Positions 22,381 to 45,030 of a stretch of DNA of 64,000 nucleotides are shown one piece after another. The notes beneath the pieces were generated by a model. That model made no database searches. It was given only the letters and a program-made list of their open reading frames with translations, and was not told the origin of the DNA. The stretch is from Odiellus spinosus (lineage: Eukaryota; Arthropoda; Arachnida; Opiliones; Phalangiidae), in contig CAWUCO010000001.1 of assembly GCA_963920705.1 (NCBI GenBank), positions 1,201,982 through 1,265,981 on the forward strand. Reading direction: 5' to 3'. Each line of letters opens with the position of its first letter. Position 1 is the first letter of the stretch. The position numbers were made by a program, and so were the translations under genes.

Positions 22381-22966
22381 AATAGAATTTCCCTTATTTA
22401 ATTGTAACCTTGATGGGCGTATAATGTTTTGTATATTGTAAGTAGTTACAAGGGGGGGTATCTCTACCAACTGTTCTTCAGAATCGTTTGGCTGTAGTCT
22501 CTCCCAATTAATACTAGTCTCAGACTCAGATGTCAAGGAAGGATTTTTATCTTGTGGGGTGATAAAAGCTAAATTCCGGTTAGGTGACGTCAGTGTTAGG
22601 CCAAAAAGTATTTTCGTTTATTAAATAAAAGTGTTTGAATAACCTGCTGTTAATAGGAAAATATTTCTCAAAATTGTGTGTTTAATTCATCTAATTAAGT
22701 ATTGTTAAAAAGGTTTATAATTATAAATATCAAAATCAAAAGTAATAGATCAAAATGATAAATTCGTGGAAAATTTCCATTAACAAAATAAGGAATTCTT
22801 CAAAAGAATAGGCGAGATAACGCCTATCACCACCCCCACCAAAAAAGACGGGCCAATGTGGGCGAACGCCGAGAAAAAAAACGAAGCCGAGGTCGGGGAG
22901 GCCAAGATGGCGGACGGGGTAGGCGAAAACAAGAAAAGGCGAAAAATGGCGAAGGGAAAGGGGTAT
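22381..22966 (-). other. Gypsy 5' leader
   Basis: Between primer site and first gag ATG. It contains GC-rich sequence near the primer site and then AT-rich sequence with acceptor-like TTTTCCTATTAACAG. No ATG opens the gag frame earlier, so an upstream gag start would need splicing or a non-AUG codon. Confidence 0.5.
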
Positions 22967-22979
22967 GGTCACGGCACCA
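22967..22979 (-). other. Primer binding site, tRNA-His type
   Basis: On the plus strand GGTCACGGCACCA ends at 22979, four bases inside the 5' LTR edge. In element sense this is TGGTGCCGTGACC, complementary to the 3' end of animal tRNA-His, which ends in TCACGGCACCA. tRNA-His is an unusual primer among insect gypsy elements, where Lys, Ser, Arg, Leu and Trp are common. The match is from memory of tRNA-His. Confidence 0.7.
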
Positions 22980-22983
22980 ATTC

Positions 22984-23471
22984 TGTAACCGTCTCCCGTA
23001 TGGGATCTCTCTTTATCAGGATGAGAGAATGGTTACAGCTATTTAACCCAGTTAGTGGTTCAACCCCTATCTTCGCTGTTTTTGTTTTTACGCTATTACA
23101 ATTTTAATTTGTTATAAATACCTGATTATCTTCTTCCGACGAGGAGGTCTCGCCAGACGAAACGTCTTTCGCCCACCTATGTTCTCTAGACATTTCCAAT
23201 AAAAGATTCTCAAATTCTTTTCTTTGAAAGATTTAATTCTTCTGGTTGTAATACAAAATCGACCGTATACTTGACTTAAAGTATTTTTAAAATGAAAAAG
23301 CTTTTCCTATATTAAACTCAAGGTGGTTCTCTGTTCAGAGAATATATGAGAACTGACCTCTTCTATATCCTTTTAGAAGGATCTCTCAAAACTTTATAAT
23401 TGTGGCGGTCATCACCAGGGGGAGATAATCGGGGGTTCTTTTTCTAGGGTAAACTTTTGGGGCTAGACATA

Positions 23472-23513
<42 letters not shown>

Positions 23514-23526
23514 TGTGACCGTCACA
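22984..23526 (-). repeat. 5' LTR of the gypsy element
   Basis: 543 bases. In element sense it starts TGTGACGGTCACA and ends GGTTACA. A TATAAAG lies about 44 bases before TCAGTT, an arthropod initiator with A at 23354 (13843 in the other LTR), so U3 would be about 172 bases. It supplies the promoter for genomic RNA. Confidence 0.93.
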
Positions 23527-23530
23527 ATAC

Positions 23531-24469
23531 TTACGAAAGTTGGATAACTTCGAAATGAGAGTAAACTAAAATTTATTACGTAATTTTCGATGGCCACGAT
23601 AGTTAATTGGTGTCAATAGACACCCTGGGTAAAGATCAGTCGTATTGGTTTTTAAAGAAGATATTCAACCTGATTCGATTCGGGCCTTGTCAAATTAATC
23701 TCGCGAAAAGGTCGCGTGACGTCGGTTTTACCTTTTATTTCAATGTAACCTGCTTATCAAATGAGGAAAAATCTTTTATTTTCGACAAAACATCGAATGA
23801 AATGACCTGAATTAAACAATTTTAAGATTGGATCCACTTTTGTTGAATTCGGGTGATTTCATTTTCCCTATATTTGATCGAAATCTGTTGGAATTTTCAA
23901 AATTGGACCATTATGGACCAAGTTAGAACATGTTTTCCTCATTATGTAAGCCAATTTCTATCGTTATTCTACGGTAGCACTTTGAAATGAGAAGTAAAAC
24001 CGACGTCACGCGCGTATGTTAGAACAGCTTAAGTATATTTATCGCTTTCTATTCAATTTTGACGCGAGATCAATTTGACAAGGTCCGAGTCTAGTCTGAT
24101 TCCTTGTCTTGTTCAATAACTGGGTTAACTGTCTAGCCTCCCTTTCGTTAAAAAGAAAAGTTCACGATGGCGTGACACGTTCCATTTTCTATGTTATATT
24201 ATAATTATCCAAACACAGAAAAAAATGAATATTAAACATTTCCAATTTTAGAAATTTGAATAATATAATCAGAATATAACGCCTCAATTTTGAAATAAGT
24301 CCAATAAATAAACATAAATATATCATTAAAGGGATAGTACCACGATTAGAGGTCGGAGTTTGGATAAGATAATTTCTGTTTGTTTTATCTTTATTCATAT
24401 TTGGAAATTACCCACGGGAATTCTATGATAAATGCAATGTAATCGCGAATAATTAACCGATTATTCGTG
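23531..24469. other. No gene; old repeat at 24180-24345
   Basis: Sequence beyond the LTR insertion, with short non-convincing frames. The 24180-24345 block is a copy of the repeat at 1605-1775. Confidence 0.45.
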
Positions 24470-25800
24470 AAATATGCGTGACAGCACACTGTAATCCTCT
24501 TAAAACGAATCTGCCTAAAAACAGGCTGCATACGTTAAGTACGTGAGGGATAAATTCAAGGCTGTCATTCTTTGAACGCGAGACGGGGTCGGTTCATTAA
24601 AAGCTAGAAGATTTTCTAAGAACGAATTTTGAGACACTTACTTCTTTCTACGTTGTCTAGCTAGAAAATTCATTTAGTGCCCTATATCCCTACGGTTTTT
24701 AAATAACCGTTTTTTTTTCTTCTGGATTGGACAAATAAAACCAAGGTCTATTTACAGTGGATACCTATCTTAACAGATAATGTTGAAAAATTAAACCCAC
24801 TCTCACGGCTAAAGTAGGAACTAACGAAAGCTCGCGCGTGGATGATGTGTATAAAGAATATGCAGATTTAATTAATTACGACTTTTACCTACGCTGTTTG
24901 CCCCTAGAGGACGCTTATGAATAATTCCAGGTTTTGTTATTCATCCTTATTAAGAGATATTTTCATTGTAACAGTTTTAGATGAACTACGTCTAGGAATC
25001 GAATTAAAAAGTCTGTAACTCACCGATGTGAATTTCAAATTGTACTTTTCGTCTTATATCGGCATGATGATGAACGAAAGACTTTTAGTAATCGAGGAAC
25101 GCTGTAATGTTTTTACCCCTATATGATCTTTAAAAATATAATATGGCTATTATTTCACTCAAGCTTCATAAGTAAAACAAAAATACACGATAGAAAATTG
25201 GGTTAGATCGAGGGTGGAGCTCACGCCCTTGCCATCAAACTCTTTCGACATAGCGAATTCAAGAGTGTCGGACACCTTGGGCTTCGTTGGGGGCTAGGCT
25301 TTATTTTAACAGAAGTTTATAAATGTAATCACTGGATCAAAAGTGTTAAGGTAGATTCGCGTATAGTGAAACTCGGAAATATCTAGAGATGTTGAACAAA
25401 ATGGAAGTTCAGACCCCATGTTCCGTTCCGCTGCCCCTATATGTCAATCCATATTAGGGGTCGGATTACATTTGAATTTTCATTGGTTTCTATTTTATTC
25501 TCGTATCCTTTATATAGAGCTAGACTGGAAAGTTCTAGAATATTCTAGAAAGTGCGAAGTGCAAATATTTACGCGTTTTAGACGCTCCACTTCTTGTCTT
25601 GTGACGCGATATGATTCCAAGCGGCGCTATATTTCGAGTACTGTTGGCCAAACGATACCGCTAAAACTAGAAATATATTTCTTATTTCTACTTGATGCGT
25701 ATTATTTCAAGGGGAAGCAGTACGAAGAAATATAATTGTCTTTTCTGGAATTCTAGGCTTCAATTTAAGCGAGACTCTATAGATTATCGATTCCTTATCG
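24470..25800. repeat. Second copy of the 7.9-9.4 kb dispersed repeat
   Basis: Same order of blocks as 7905-9410. It differs by an insertion around 25150-25540 that contains the heat-shock-element-like array, which the first copy lacks. Confidence 0.7.
25508..25551 (-). promoter_or_regulatory. Heat-shock-element-like array next to a TATA box
   Basis: Five contiguous alternating nGAAn/nTTCn pentamers occupy 25527-25551. On the minus strand CTATATAAAG follows 10 bases downstream, the order seen in hsp promoters. No downstream open frame was recognised, so the array may be a promoter relic of a mobile element or chance. Confidence 0.4.
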
Positions 25801-28723
25801 TTTAAATAGGCCTAATCCACACATAAAAGTTTGCAAAACAAATATTAAACTAGTAATAAATTTAAAACTTACTAGGAAAATAGGCTTAACGGGATTCTTG
25901 GAGATCCTGATTTCCTCGCGTATAAGATCTAGCGACAAATCGAACGTGATTGTAAGTCTCGTGGAGATCTCCAGTGAACGACGGGCCTTTGCTCATTGAT
26001 CGCTAATTTACACGGGTGCAATGCAGGATCTCCATGTATCGCTCTAAGCCTTTTATGATGGTAAGTTTTAAATCTATTCCTAGTTTAATATTTGTTCGTA
26101 AATTTTTTAAATTGCGGATTAGGCATATTATAAACGATAAGGAATCGATAAACACACTTGTTTTTAGGCTGCATTCTCCATTTAATTAATAATAAACCTT
26201 TTCAATCTTAGAAATTTGCATAATGTAAGCAGAAAACGACGGGTCAATTTTTTAATAAGTACAGTAATTAAACCCGAATATATCATTATATTCATATTGC
26301 GTCTAACGTTTCATTTCCAGTTTTATATTAGAATTAAACATAGCGCTAACAATGAAAATTAAACATTTTCAATCTTATCAAGTTGGGAAACCAAAATATA
26401 ACATCCCCGACTCCGACGTTAAGGTAACCTAACCTAACCCTACCTAAAATAAAAGATGAAAAGAAATGTAGAGTATTGGAAGAGCAGAAGAAACAGCGTG
26501 CATTTCAATCACACTTGTCTATTTTACGGAGGATAAGTATTTTCCCTTAAACTCAAGGATTCAGAGAATGCTAAAGAATGTCCTGCGTTACCCTTAATTA
26601 TATGCGCCAGGTCGTAGACTTCTTAATATACACGCCAAATGCAAAATACATGTTCTTGTAATATAAATTAACACTTGAGCATAGGCTGTACTGTGTGATT
26701 ATCTTTGAGATATTCTACTGATTTGATAAAGACGAAGGATTTAGTCTGGGATTGCAAGGAAGACAAGGAATAAAAACGACGAAGATATGGTAGCAAATTC
26801 CTCTTGTAAAAACCAAGAAATATTGTAGACTGAATGTTCCATTTACAACCCATTGATTGGCAATTACTTCCGGTACAGTTTTCGTCTGAAATTCTTGTTT
26901 TGACGTGCTAATAGAGGACCATTACTGATATTTTCATCATGCAAGTGATCCCAGTCATTGGAAGAATCCAAGGATTGAGCTGGTCGAGAGGTTATTTTCC
27001 AAACTGGCTGATAAGACGTTAGCTTCCACTTATACGATGAAAAAAAATAGCTTAAAAGACTGAAAGTAGACTAATTTCCATACCGTTAGTACGCCACGAT
27101 TACAATGGGTCTTGTCTATTGTAAAGGGTCAGAGCTCCCCTTTCTAAGCGGGAGAAAAACATTTTCTTTGTTTTGGAAACACCGTCTACCTCTGGCGGGT
27201 TTTATTCGGAACTAGGACTTCGGGTTAACGCAAAGAATAAAATAGAAGGGTTTATTTCATCGTAAATTTATTGAAAATTAATCAAGCATAATTATCAATT
27301 AATAGCTTAAAAAAAGGTGTGATTTCGATCTATGATCTGAGACTATTTTTATGATGATACAGTATTTAGAAATGAAATTACAGGCCGATAACTTCAACTT
27401 CAATTTTTCACAAAAGTGAAATTTTGACTTTAAACCTAAATATCTTTTAAAGTAATAAAGTTAAAACAATCAAAAAGTACTCAAATCATACGTACAAATG
27501 TTTTGAACAAAATGCCACATTTCTTAGCCCAATCGGTTTGCTAGTTCTTCAAAAAGTTACGCTGAAAGGGAGTCATGTAAGGCCAAATCTTAATTGACCT
27601 TGGATAATTATAACTAATGATCCCGTTATTTCATAAGAAAATCTCTAGCACTAATACATTAAGCGGACATTTGTCTATAATATTTGAAAGCCTGGTATTT
27701 CTAACTGTAATAATCTGTATAAAAAGTTGATATAACCAAAGCACAAAAACGTCGTTTTAAGGGAAAAAGAGCCTTAAAGGGGCTATACGCTAATCATGGA
27801 TACTTTCTTTAACTATATGTATTTGGATAATTAATGATCTTAAATTTATAATTGACGAATACTCGAATACCGACCTTTAAAATCAGTTAAAACTACTTAT
27901 TATTAGTAGAGGCGTTATAATAATTTAGTCAAGGCAATTCGTTTAGTATTACATTATGCGTGCTGAAATAAGGAGTTTATACGGAATAAAAATCCTCCGT
28001 ATTTTAGTTCCAATTTAGGTTGAGAATTTCCATACCCAATCCTTATGTATTTAAGAGTTTTATCGCTAATAAGTGGTCTCTTTTAATCGAATCATAAATA
28101 AAGTTATAAGGGTTTCCGCGAAGAAAAATAAGAACTACGAATAACTTAAAAGCCTTAACTTTTCTGAAATTTGCCCCCTTTAAAATCCTTCTTTGACTGC
28201 TCAATTTGTTACGGTCAACGTCGTCTGCTAAGCTAGTAAACAAGGTGAGCATAAGGGGCTTTAAAAACGCAAAAATCCCCATTCTTATAAACCGGCGAGT
28301 ATTTTTAACGATCTGTTGAAGTACGAGTCGTGACATTCCGGCTTTAAGAAAACAAAAAGTGAACTCGCGTTATACTAAAGAAAAACAATTCAATACACGT
28401 TTTCCCTGAAAAATAATTAAGCCAAATTTAATATCAAGGGTCAATGGGAGAAAATCGCCTGTTATGTTTTTCCTTAAATATTTGCGAGTGAATATAATCA
28501 GTTGTTTTGAAATTAGACTCTAAATCTTGTCAGATTGCGATTATAATTAAATTTTACGTTTAAAAAGAAAATTTAACATATCTGACCCTTCAACCACCCG
28601 AAATCATAACCAGGTCTTTCTGGGTCTTTGTTCACAGAGACATTTTTGATGTTATTATCTTTGAATCACTTTATGAACTTTTGTTACGAAGCTAAAATCC
28701 ACTTTCAATATAGCATGAAAATG
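25801..28723. other. Gene-less repeat-rich stretch
   Basis: Contains a copy of the 1.6-kb repeat near 26165-26290, a CCTAACCTAACCC string near 26430, and a block at 27095-27790 duplicated at 37128-37775. About 28150-28260 resembles 8720-8840 (AAATTTGCCCC, then TCGTCTGCTAAGCTAG). No supported exon. Confidence 0.5.
27095..27790. repeat. Dispersed repeat, direct copy at 37.1-37.8 kb
   Basis: Shared landmarks in the same order include TTTGGAAACACCGTCTACCT, TTCGGAACTAGGACT and TAAAAAGTTGATATAACC. Moderate divergence with small indels. The second copy lies in an intron of the second IR gene. Confidence 0.8.
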
Positions 28724-39099
<10,376 letters not shown>

Positions 39100-42000
39100 C
39101 TTAAAATTAAGTTTTAATCCTAATTTCCAACGTTTGAAAAACTCATTTTACTGCAAAATAATCCTACGTCCAAATACCCGACTCTGAAAATCGCGTGACT
39201 CGCGTGAAAAACAAAAACTAAAAGGCTTTTTTTAAGTACTTGGAAAATCGAACGTGAAGTCATAAAAACGAAAGTCACCAAAAGTGTCAATAAATATATA
39301 GCCCTTGTATATATCAAGAGAAAAGCAATAGAATAAAAGGCAGGAATGATGAGATACGCGCAGCCAACCTTCCATTATAATAATCTGTAAATGCTAAACA
39401 AGAATGAAAATGCCGGCTTTTGCTTGGCTGTTTCAAAAACTTTAAATAAATAGGGTAAGAGCAGCACCGTGCCTTTAATGTAGTAATGGTATACGATAAA
39501 ATATCGTGGGGTGCTCTTTTGCAATTTTTGCGTTCCACCGATCTCAGATTAACACACGCCAGGCTAGCAGCCTAATAAATAGGGAGCTTTACAGCTACAC
39601 TATTTAACAAGATGGTCAAACCCATAGGAATAGCTAGACCCTTGATATTGTAAAAGATTACTTTAAACACGAAGTTGCGGATTTCTCGAGCCGACTATAT
39701 TACCGTGAGCGTTTTTTATGATATATTGGAAAAGACGTACAATCGAATATCCCCGCAGTCATTGCATTTAAATCATGTTTTCCAAATCATGTTTTTGTAA
39801 TTATGTTTTTGTAATCATGTGTTTCAAATCATGTTTTTCAAACCATGATTTTCAAATCATGTTTTTCAAAACATGTTTTTAATTTTCACAACTGACAGAC
39901 TAGAACTCAACAAGCATAAGGTTCCTTATTATCTCGTTCGCGACGACTTGTTCGTTGTTTTTGAGTCTTCATTACTGACAGACTAGAACCGACACATTCA
40001 TAAGCTACCTTTTTATCTCGTTCGCGACAACCCCTTAATAACGACGATATGTTTTCTGTATCGTATACCTCTGAAGATTTAAGGGATTTTTCTCTCGTAT
40101 TATATTAAGTGCCCGTGGTATCGGGGATCAATATCCGACACTCGATCGTATAGCGTGAAGCGGCGAGCGCTACGCGGTCCTGGGAGGGAGACCACCTAAA
40201 AGTCATATATATTAAATACAAGTTTATATTTTAAATTTGAATCGGACATCACGTCGTGACGTCTGGTGGGTAAGAGACGAAGTTTTTTCGATTCGATGAC
40301 GTATTTCGTCTTGTACAAAGCCAACGCGAACGCCATCGCGAACGCCGACGATGCAGTGAATACAGTACCTAGACCCCACTAGGGTTGGGTCTAGCTAAAT
40401 ATTGATTTACTCTATTTTCACAAGCGTGATATGCTCACTGACCGACAAAGTTGGTATAGATTGTACTTAAGCATGTGACCCAAATAACATAACCCAGAGA
40501 GAGCTTACTTTGTTTGCATTCTCTTAAGAGTTTTCTCTTAGTTTTCTCAGTAATTATATTTCACGTTAAGTTCTTTGAAGAAACATCGACTTTTTCCAAG
40601 TATCTCAACCGTATTAAAGGAACACTGACAAACATTGTTATATTTTTTAATTTTTCCTGGTTTTTAATAATTAATTATAAATCTTTAATTTTTTCATATT
40701 TTTATCAATTTCAATTGGAAAAAATAACTATTTTAAACTTTGTAGGCTTACCAGGCTTATATTTCAATGAAGTGCCTTTTCGACCAATCAGAGGCTATTA
40801 TCTAGCGTTATAATATCAACGAACCATAAAAATATATTATAACTTGACTATTTTAAGTTTAATTTGTCTGTAGTTACGATAATAAGTGTAAAATATAACG
40901 GTTTTTACAAGTAAACTCGAAGATGTCGCCACAATAGAGCGGGCCTATTATTCTAGACCCGTTACCGTCTGGTCTACAGCGTGCCTACCAGCTTCCGGGA
41001 GTGGCGGAATACTGGGGGAAAGAAGTAAGAGAGAGTTCAGTAGACTAGGAAATAATTCATTCCCAAACAATTCTTACCCCCAGAAAAACTGAGTTCCCTA
41101 TTAGGAAAATCAGTGCCATCTCGTGTTATTTCATCCGACCAAATAACCCTTTACTACCGCCTTAAGCCACGATGCAATTTATTATATTTTCATAAGAAAA
41201 ACAAAGAAAACACTCGCCGTCTTTTAAGGCGACCGCTGAATGGTCGAGAAGTCCATGTAGCGAAATTGAAACGCATGTTAATTACATAAAACATTGAAGT
41301 TTTTATGCGCAAACATGCCTTATTTTTAGAAGGAAGCTCTGTTTAATAGAAATGTTTTGAATAAAAATAAGTATAAGTCTAATCTCTTCCGAGAAAAGAA
41401 TCATTATTGGTAGTTAAAAGCTATTCTTAATCAAAAGCATTTGTATAAAATAATTAGAAATTAATTTTTGACTTACCACTAGGTCTTGGCAAATGGATAG
41501 GTTGAATAATATTTTTCGGGAAATTTCGCTTGAAATAATTTTTAACAGTACGATGGTGATCATCAATTTTTCGGGCTAACGGGGAAAATATTACTTTGAC
41601 GAATATCTTCAAAATTCCTGGAAAAACTATATATTTTTTTATTAATTTCATTATTAAAATATTTAAAAAAGTTATTTATTTTCATCGAAAACTCGCTTAC
41701 GAATTTGTTAATGAACCACGGATAAACCGGAATAAGCGGTTAATTGCGGATAATCGATTAATTTGGACTAAAATTCTATATAAACCAACTTTAAATGACT
41801 ATAAATGCTGTTATATAAATACAAATATATTCCTTATTGATTTTTTTTTCATGATAACAGTTATATTGACAATTGTCATTTCAAAATAGTCGAAAATGGT
41901 TATTTTTTATCTTAATTGGCACCACCTTATCCAACGGTAAAATTTTGTGCAAAGGTTGAGCCCTACTTACAACGAATTCTTGGAAAAATTCGACCCGAAA

Positions 42001-42518
42001 TGGTTTTTAACCGCAATTTCTACCACATGCAATTTGAACATCCTATAGTTTAAAACCATAATTCAAACGCATCTAATTTTTTTAATTAGAAAGGGAACAA
42101 AAGCTAACACAACTCGCTTGCTTCTGAATCCACGTTGGAAGCTACGCTTTAACCATTTAAATGAGATGACTGCAATCGATTTATTCCTTTACTTCATATG
42201 CAAATTATAACGTGCCCATGTATAATTTCCAATATTCATTGTTTTTGTTTTTTAAATATAGTATGAGTAAACCATTTTTTTGCAAAAAATGTTCAACCAG
42301 AAGTTTAAAAAACATTCAATGATGTGAATTGAATTGATCTGTCCTCTCAGAAATTTTACTAGTCCTAGTCCTATTACTTGGAAAATAGAGCGTGTCTTAG
42401 CTCGAGTAAAATATTTAATATATTTAATAAAAATGTTTAAGAAAAATGTTTAAGAAAAATGTTTAAGAAAAATGTTTAAGAAAAATGTTTAAGTAATATT
42501 GGCTATAGCTGCACCTTT
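39100..42518. other. Gene-less stretch between IR gene and Polinton
   Basis: Contains a 13-bp-type AATCATGTTTTTC tandem run (about 39770-39885), the inverted copy of the TIR element (40860-41165) and a fivefold 13-bp AAGAAAAATGTTT repeat (42425-42496). A frame at 41640-41470 on the minus strand is bounded by CCAG and GTAAGTC and could be an unrecognised exon. Confidence 0.4.
42425..42496. repeat. 13-bp tandem repeat
   Basis: About five copies of AAGAAAAATGTTT just outside the last Polinton gene. Confidence 0.85.
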
Positions 42519-43271
42519 CTAAGTTAGCCGTCCGCCGCATTGTCTCAAGTGTACTACGCAGGACAGTGTCCCGTACTCAAATGGCGCGAGCTCGCCGAGA
42601 TGATCTCTTATATGTACGGTAATGGTGACAAAGTAGCTTTTACCTAACGGCAAATAATAAGGGAATTCCCGTAATTGGTGTTTTCAACTGGAATAATCCT
42701 TAAAAGAGGGACTAAGGAATCACCCACTATTACATTGTCTACAATATCTGTATAAATGTACAATTGAGAAGGGATATGGCAGTCAATACGCGCTTGTTTT
42801 TCGGCCCGTCCGTTTACATGTTCGGAATCCTCGTAACCCATGATATCGGCGATACCGCGAGGGATGGCCAAAACAGGTTCAGCCGCTTTAGTCTTTAGGT
42901 TGATATAACCAGTCGTAGCGTCATGGAGAAAGCACGCTTGATTCTTAAGGCAGATTTCAACGTCATTAATGATGCCTAATAAATGGTCAATCGATTGATA
43001 ATGACCGGGGGGGCACGTCGATCATACCGAGTTTCGTAACGTTACCCCGGGGAGGTTGAGATGTCGAGCGACGTACGACGTTTACTTCAGCAGCGGTGTC
43101 CTTTTTCACGTTGAAAAAACTAGACGTATATATTAGTTCAACCAAAGCGCATTCCTACGACCCCTTGAGGGCAATTGGATTTGGTAGTTTCGTGACGTAT
43201 GAAGCCATTGTGTTGTCGGGGAAAATATCCATTGACGTATCACTTGGGAGCGTTAGGTAAAGGTCTGACAT
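42519..43271 (-). pseudogene. Polinton structural-type protein (capsid/penton family), broken
   Basis: Starts at ATG 43271, overlapping the integrase 3' end by 32 bases in another frame. Family landmarks in order: LPSDTSMDIFPDNT near the N-terminus; CALVEL after an in-frame TAG at 43157-43155 (codon 39); PPGHYQSIDHLL; LYIYTDIVDNVIVGDS followed by VPLLRIIPVE; and a final PFEYGT...VVHLRQ before TAG at 42521-42519. Two frame changes are needed, one at a seven-G run (43007-43013) and one near 42640. This YIYTDIV...VGD...PLLR protein is common to animal Polintons and I take it for a virion structural protein, but I am unsure which (PX or PY). About 250 codons, apparently full length. Confidence 0.75.
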
Positions 43272-44277
43272 TATCGCTACTGACCCAACAATTCTGGTCT
43301 TTAGGTAGGCCAATAAATGAAACAAAATATTCCAATTTCCCTTTTCGTTTCCTTTTCTTCAGAATTTTGTCTATACTGTACAGGTCGGGTTCCTTGGTTC
43401 TAATGAGTTGAAAAGCGTAAAAGAGCCCCGTTATATCTTGACCATTGTAGTCTTGAAGCCTATACAAATGTGGCGTCTTGTTTTCTAGTACCCCAGTTAT
43501 TTTAAATACTTCGACCGAGAAATTGGCTTCGAAACCTTTAGCGAAAACCTAACGAAGTTTACTAATTCTGACATGGTCACCAGTTTTAAATTTAGCGGGC
43601 TTGACTTTAAGTTTTTTAGCAACCCCGTAGATATTACGATAAACTTGTAAGATGTTCCCGCTATGGACTTGATCAGGCGCCATTTTAATCGTTGAATGCT
43701 TGGCCCCGTTATACGCGGAGATTAAAGTTTGAAGAATATCAATGTAACGCCGGGTATTGTTATGCGTGAAATAACGGAACATTCTCCCTTTGATAGTGCG
43801 ATTAAGCCTTTCAATGAAGGGGGCGTGGTGCGGTTCCGATACCATAGCCGTAAATTTAACATTACTTTTCTTTAGCCAGGCTTGCATTTGAGTGTTTAAA
43901 AATTCAGTCCCACTATCACTGTAGATGCCTCGCGGGACGCTATCGGCGAAAATCTCCTTAAGACCTCGAACGACCTCATCTCCGCTCTTCCTCTTTAAAG
44001 GGATACTGTAGGCTTTTTGCGAGAAGCAATCGATACCCATTAGCAAATATTTATAGGAATCATTGTATTTTGCTAATGACTGCATGTCAGCAAGGTCAAT
44101 TTCAAACCTATCGCCAATATTGGTGACGGGAATTTTTCTTCGCTTAAATTTCTTTCTAGCCGTGACGTGAAGCGTATAAGCTTCTGAACTTTCCAGAAAT
44201 TCTTTCACATTCTCCCTCGAAATACCCTTATCTTTAACGGCCTGGTATACTCGAAAATGACGCCGGATTACTTTCAT
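43240..44277 (-). CDS. Polinton integrase with chromodomain, one in-frame amber
   Basis: ATG at 44277, 15 bases after the upstream gene's stop. The catalytic core shows IDLADM (Asp), IYSDSGTEFLN (Asp) and HAPFIERLNRTIK (Glu), the rve-type D,D35E triad. A TAG at 43551-43549 interrupts an otherwise open frame. Beyond it the same frame encodes the C-terminal chromodomain-like module (KGKLEYFVSFIGLPKDQNCW), ending at TGA (43242-43240). Total 345 codons, normal for the family. It inserts the element DNA with 6-bp duplications. The product here is probably truncated before the chromodomain unless the amber is read through. Confidence 0.88.
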
Positions 44278-44292
44278 CAAAATAAATTCCTT

Positions 44293-44880
44293 CTAGGGTG
44301 TTGATTTGGTCGTTTTGAACGTTAGCCATTCTTGGGAGTTGGGGCTTTTATTTGGTAGCCTGAGCCGTTTTCTAATGGTGTTTACAGTTTTGCTGGTAAT
44401 TTTCGTGGGCGGTTTTTTCGCTTTGCGTAATCTTAATTTTAAGGGCGTCGAACGGGTCGGTGTTGCGAGGGGCGACGGACGTACGGGGGTGGTAACGACG
44501 GAGTGTTCCGGTAAAAACGTCTTAACAAAAGGCGCGAATTCGACCCAGCCTACGGGTTGAGTTCCGAGGCTTTTGCCCTCGCTAAGTTTAATCGTATGAA
44601 AAATTAATTCGCTGATATCAGAATCTTTAACGGCGTGACCGTCGATGACGATGTTACCGTTTATTGCAGACCACGTTACTCTGTTATCGCTTTCTGTCAA
44701 ATGATCGAAAATTTTACGGGCGAGCCCCCTATATTTGAGCGGAAATAAATTTAGCCAACGTTCATAGGGTAATTTACTAATTTCTTTCTTGGTTATATTT
44801 TGGGCTCTTTGTAAAATTAGACTGTATTGTCTCCATTTGGTCCTCGCGTCAGGATCGCGATCATCTAATATATTTCGCAT
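44293..44880 (-). CDS. Conserved Polinton protein, 195 aa
   Basis: ATG at 44880 to TAG at 44295-44293. It begins MRNILDDRDPDARTKWRQYS and contains a segment NGNIVIDGHAVKDSDISELI, then PVGWVEFAPFVKTFL, the pattern of an accessory protein conserved in animal Polintons. The C-terminus is very basic. The frame stays open without stop for about 75 bases upstream (to about 44965), still family-like, so the real protein may start earlier. Function is not known to me; its position between the helical protein and integrase is typical. This gene is intact. Confidence 0.7.
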   Translation of the reverse strand: MRNILDDRDPDARTKWRQYSLILQRAQNITKKEISKLPYERWLNLFPLKYRGLARKIFDHLTESDNRVTWSAINGNIVIDGHAVKDSDISELIFHTIKLSEGKSLGTQPVGWVEFAPFVKTFLPEHSVVTTPVRPSPLATPTRSTPLKLRLRKAKKPPTKITSKTVNTIRKRLRLPNKSPNSQEWLTFKTTKSTP

Positions 44881-45030
44881 TACAGACTCGAGGGTATTTA
44901 AAACAGCTTTTTCTTTCGGCAGGGCCCCTCCGCCCAGCGAGGCGAAATTTTCTGAAGGGTTGGCCCGTTAACATTCTCGGAATTTAGGGGAGTCCGGGTA
45001 TAGGGAAAAGATGCATTTTAACGAATTGTT

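Larger units (their letters stand above)
13469..23530 (-). mobile_element. Full-length Ty3/gypsy LTR retrotransposon with an MBD ORF
   Basis: Direct LTRs at 13473-14011 and 22984-23526 enclose gag, protease, RT/RNase H/integrase and two extra frames, all on the minus strand. The 4-bp sequence ATAC flanks both ends (13469-13472 and 23527-23530) as a target site duplication. A primer site and polypurine tract lie in the expected places. The LTRs differ by one clear substitution (near 13637 versus 23154), poly-T length and an extra GT, so insertion is recent. Domain order PR-RT-RH-IN puts it in Ty3/gypsy, not Copia or BEL. The extra 3' frames make it longer than a minimal gypsy element. Confidence 0.95.

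Noticed and set aside
22967..22979. A tRNA-His gene
   Set aside because: Only the 3' end sequence is present, at the position of a primer binding site.
41470..41640. Possible extra exon on the minus strand (ends at GTAAGTC)
   Set aside because: Splice-like borders but no recognisable domain and no neighbouring exon to check phase; too weak to call.
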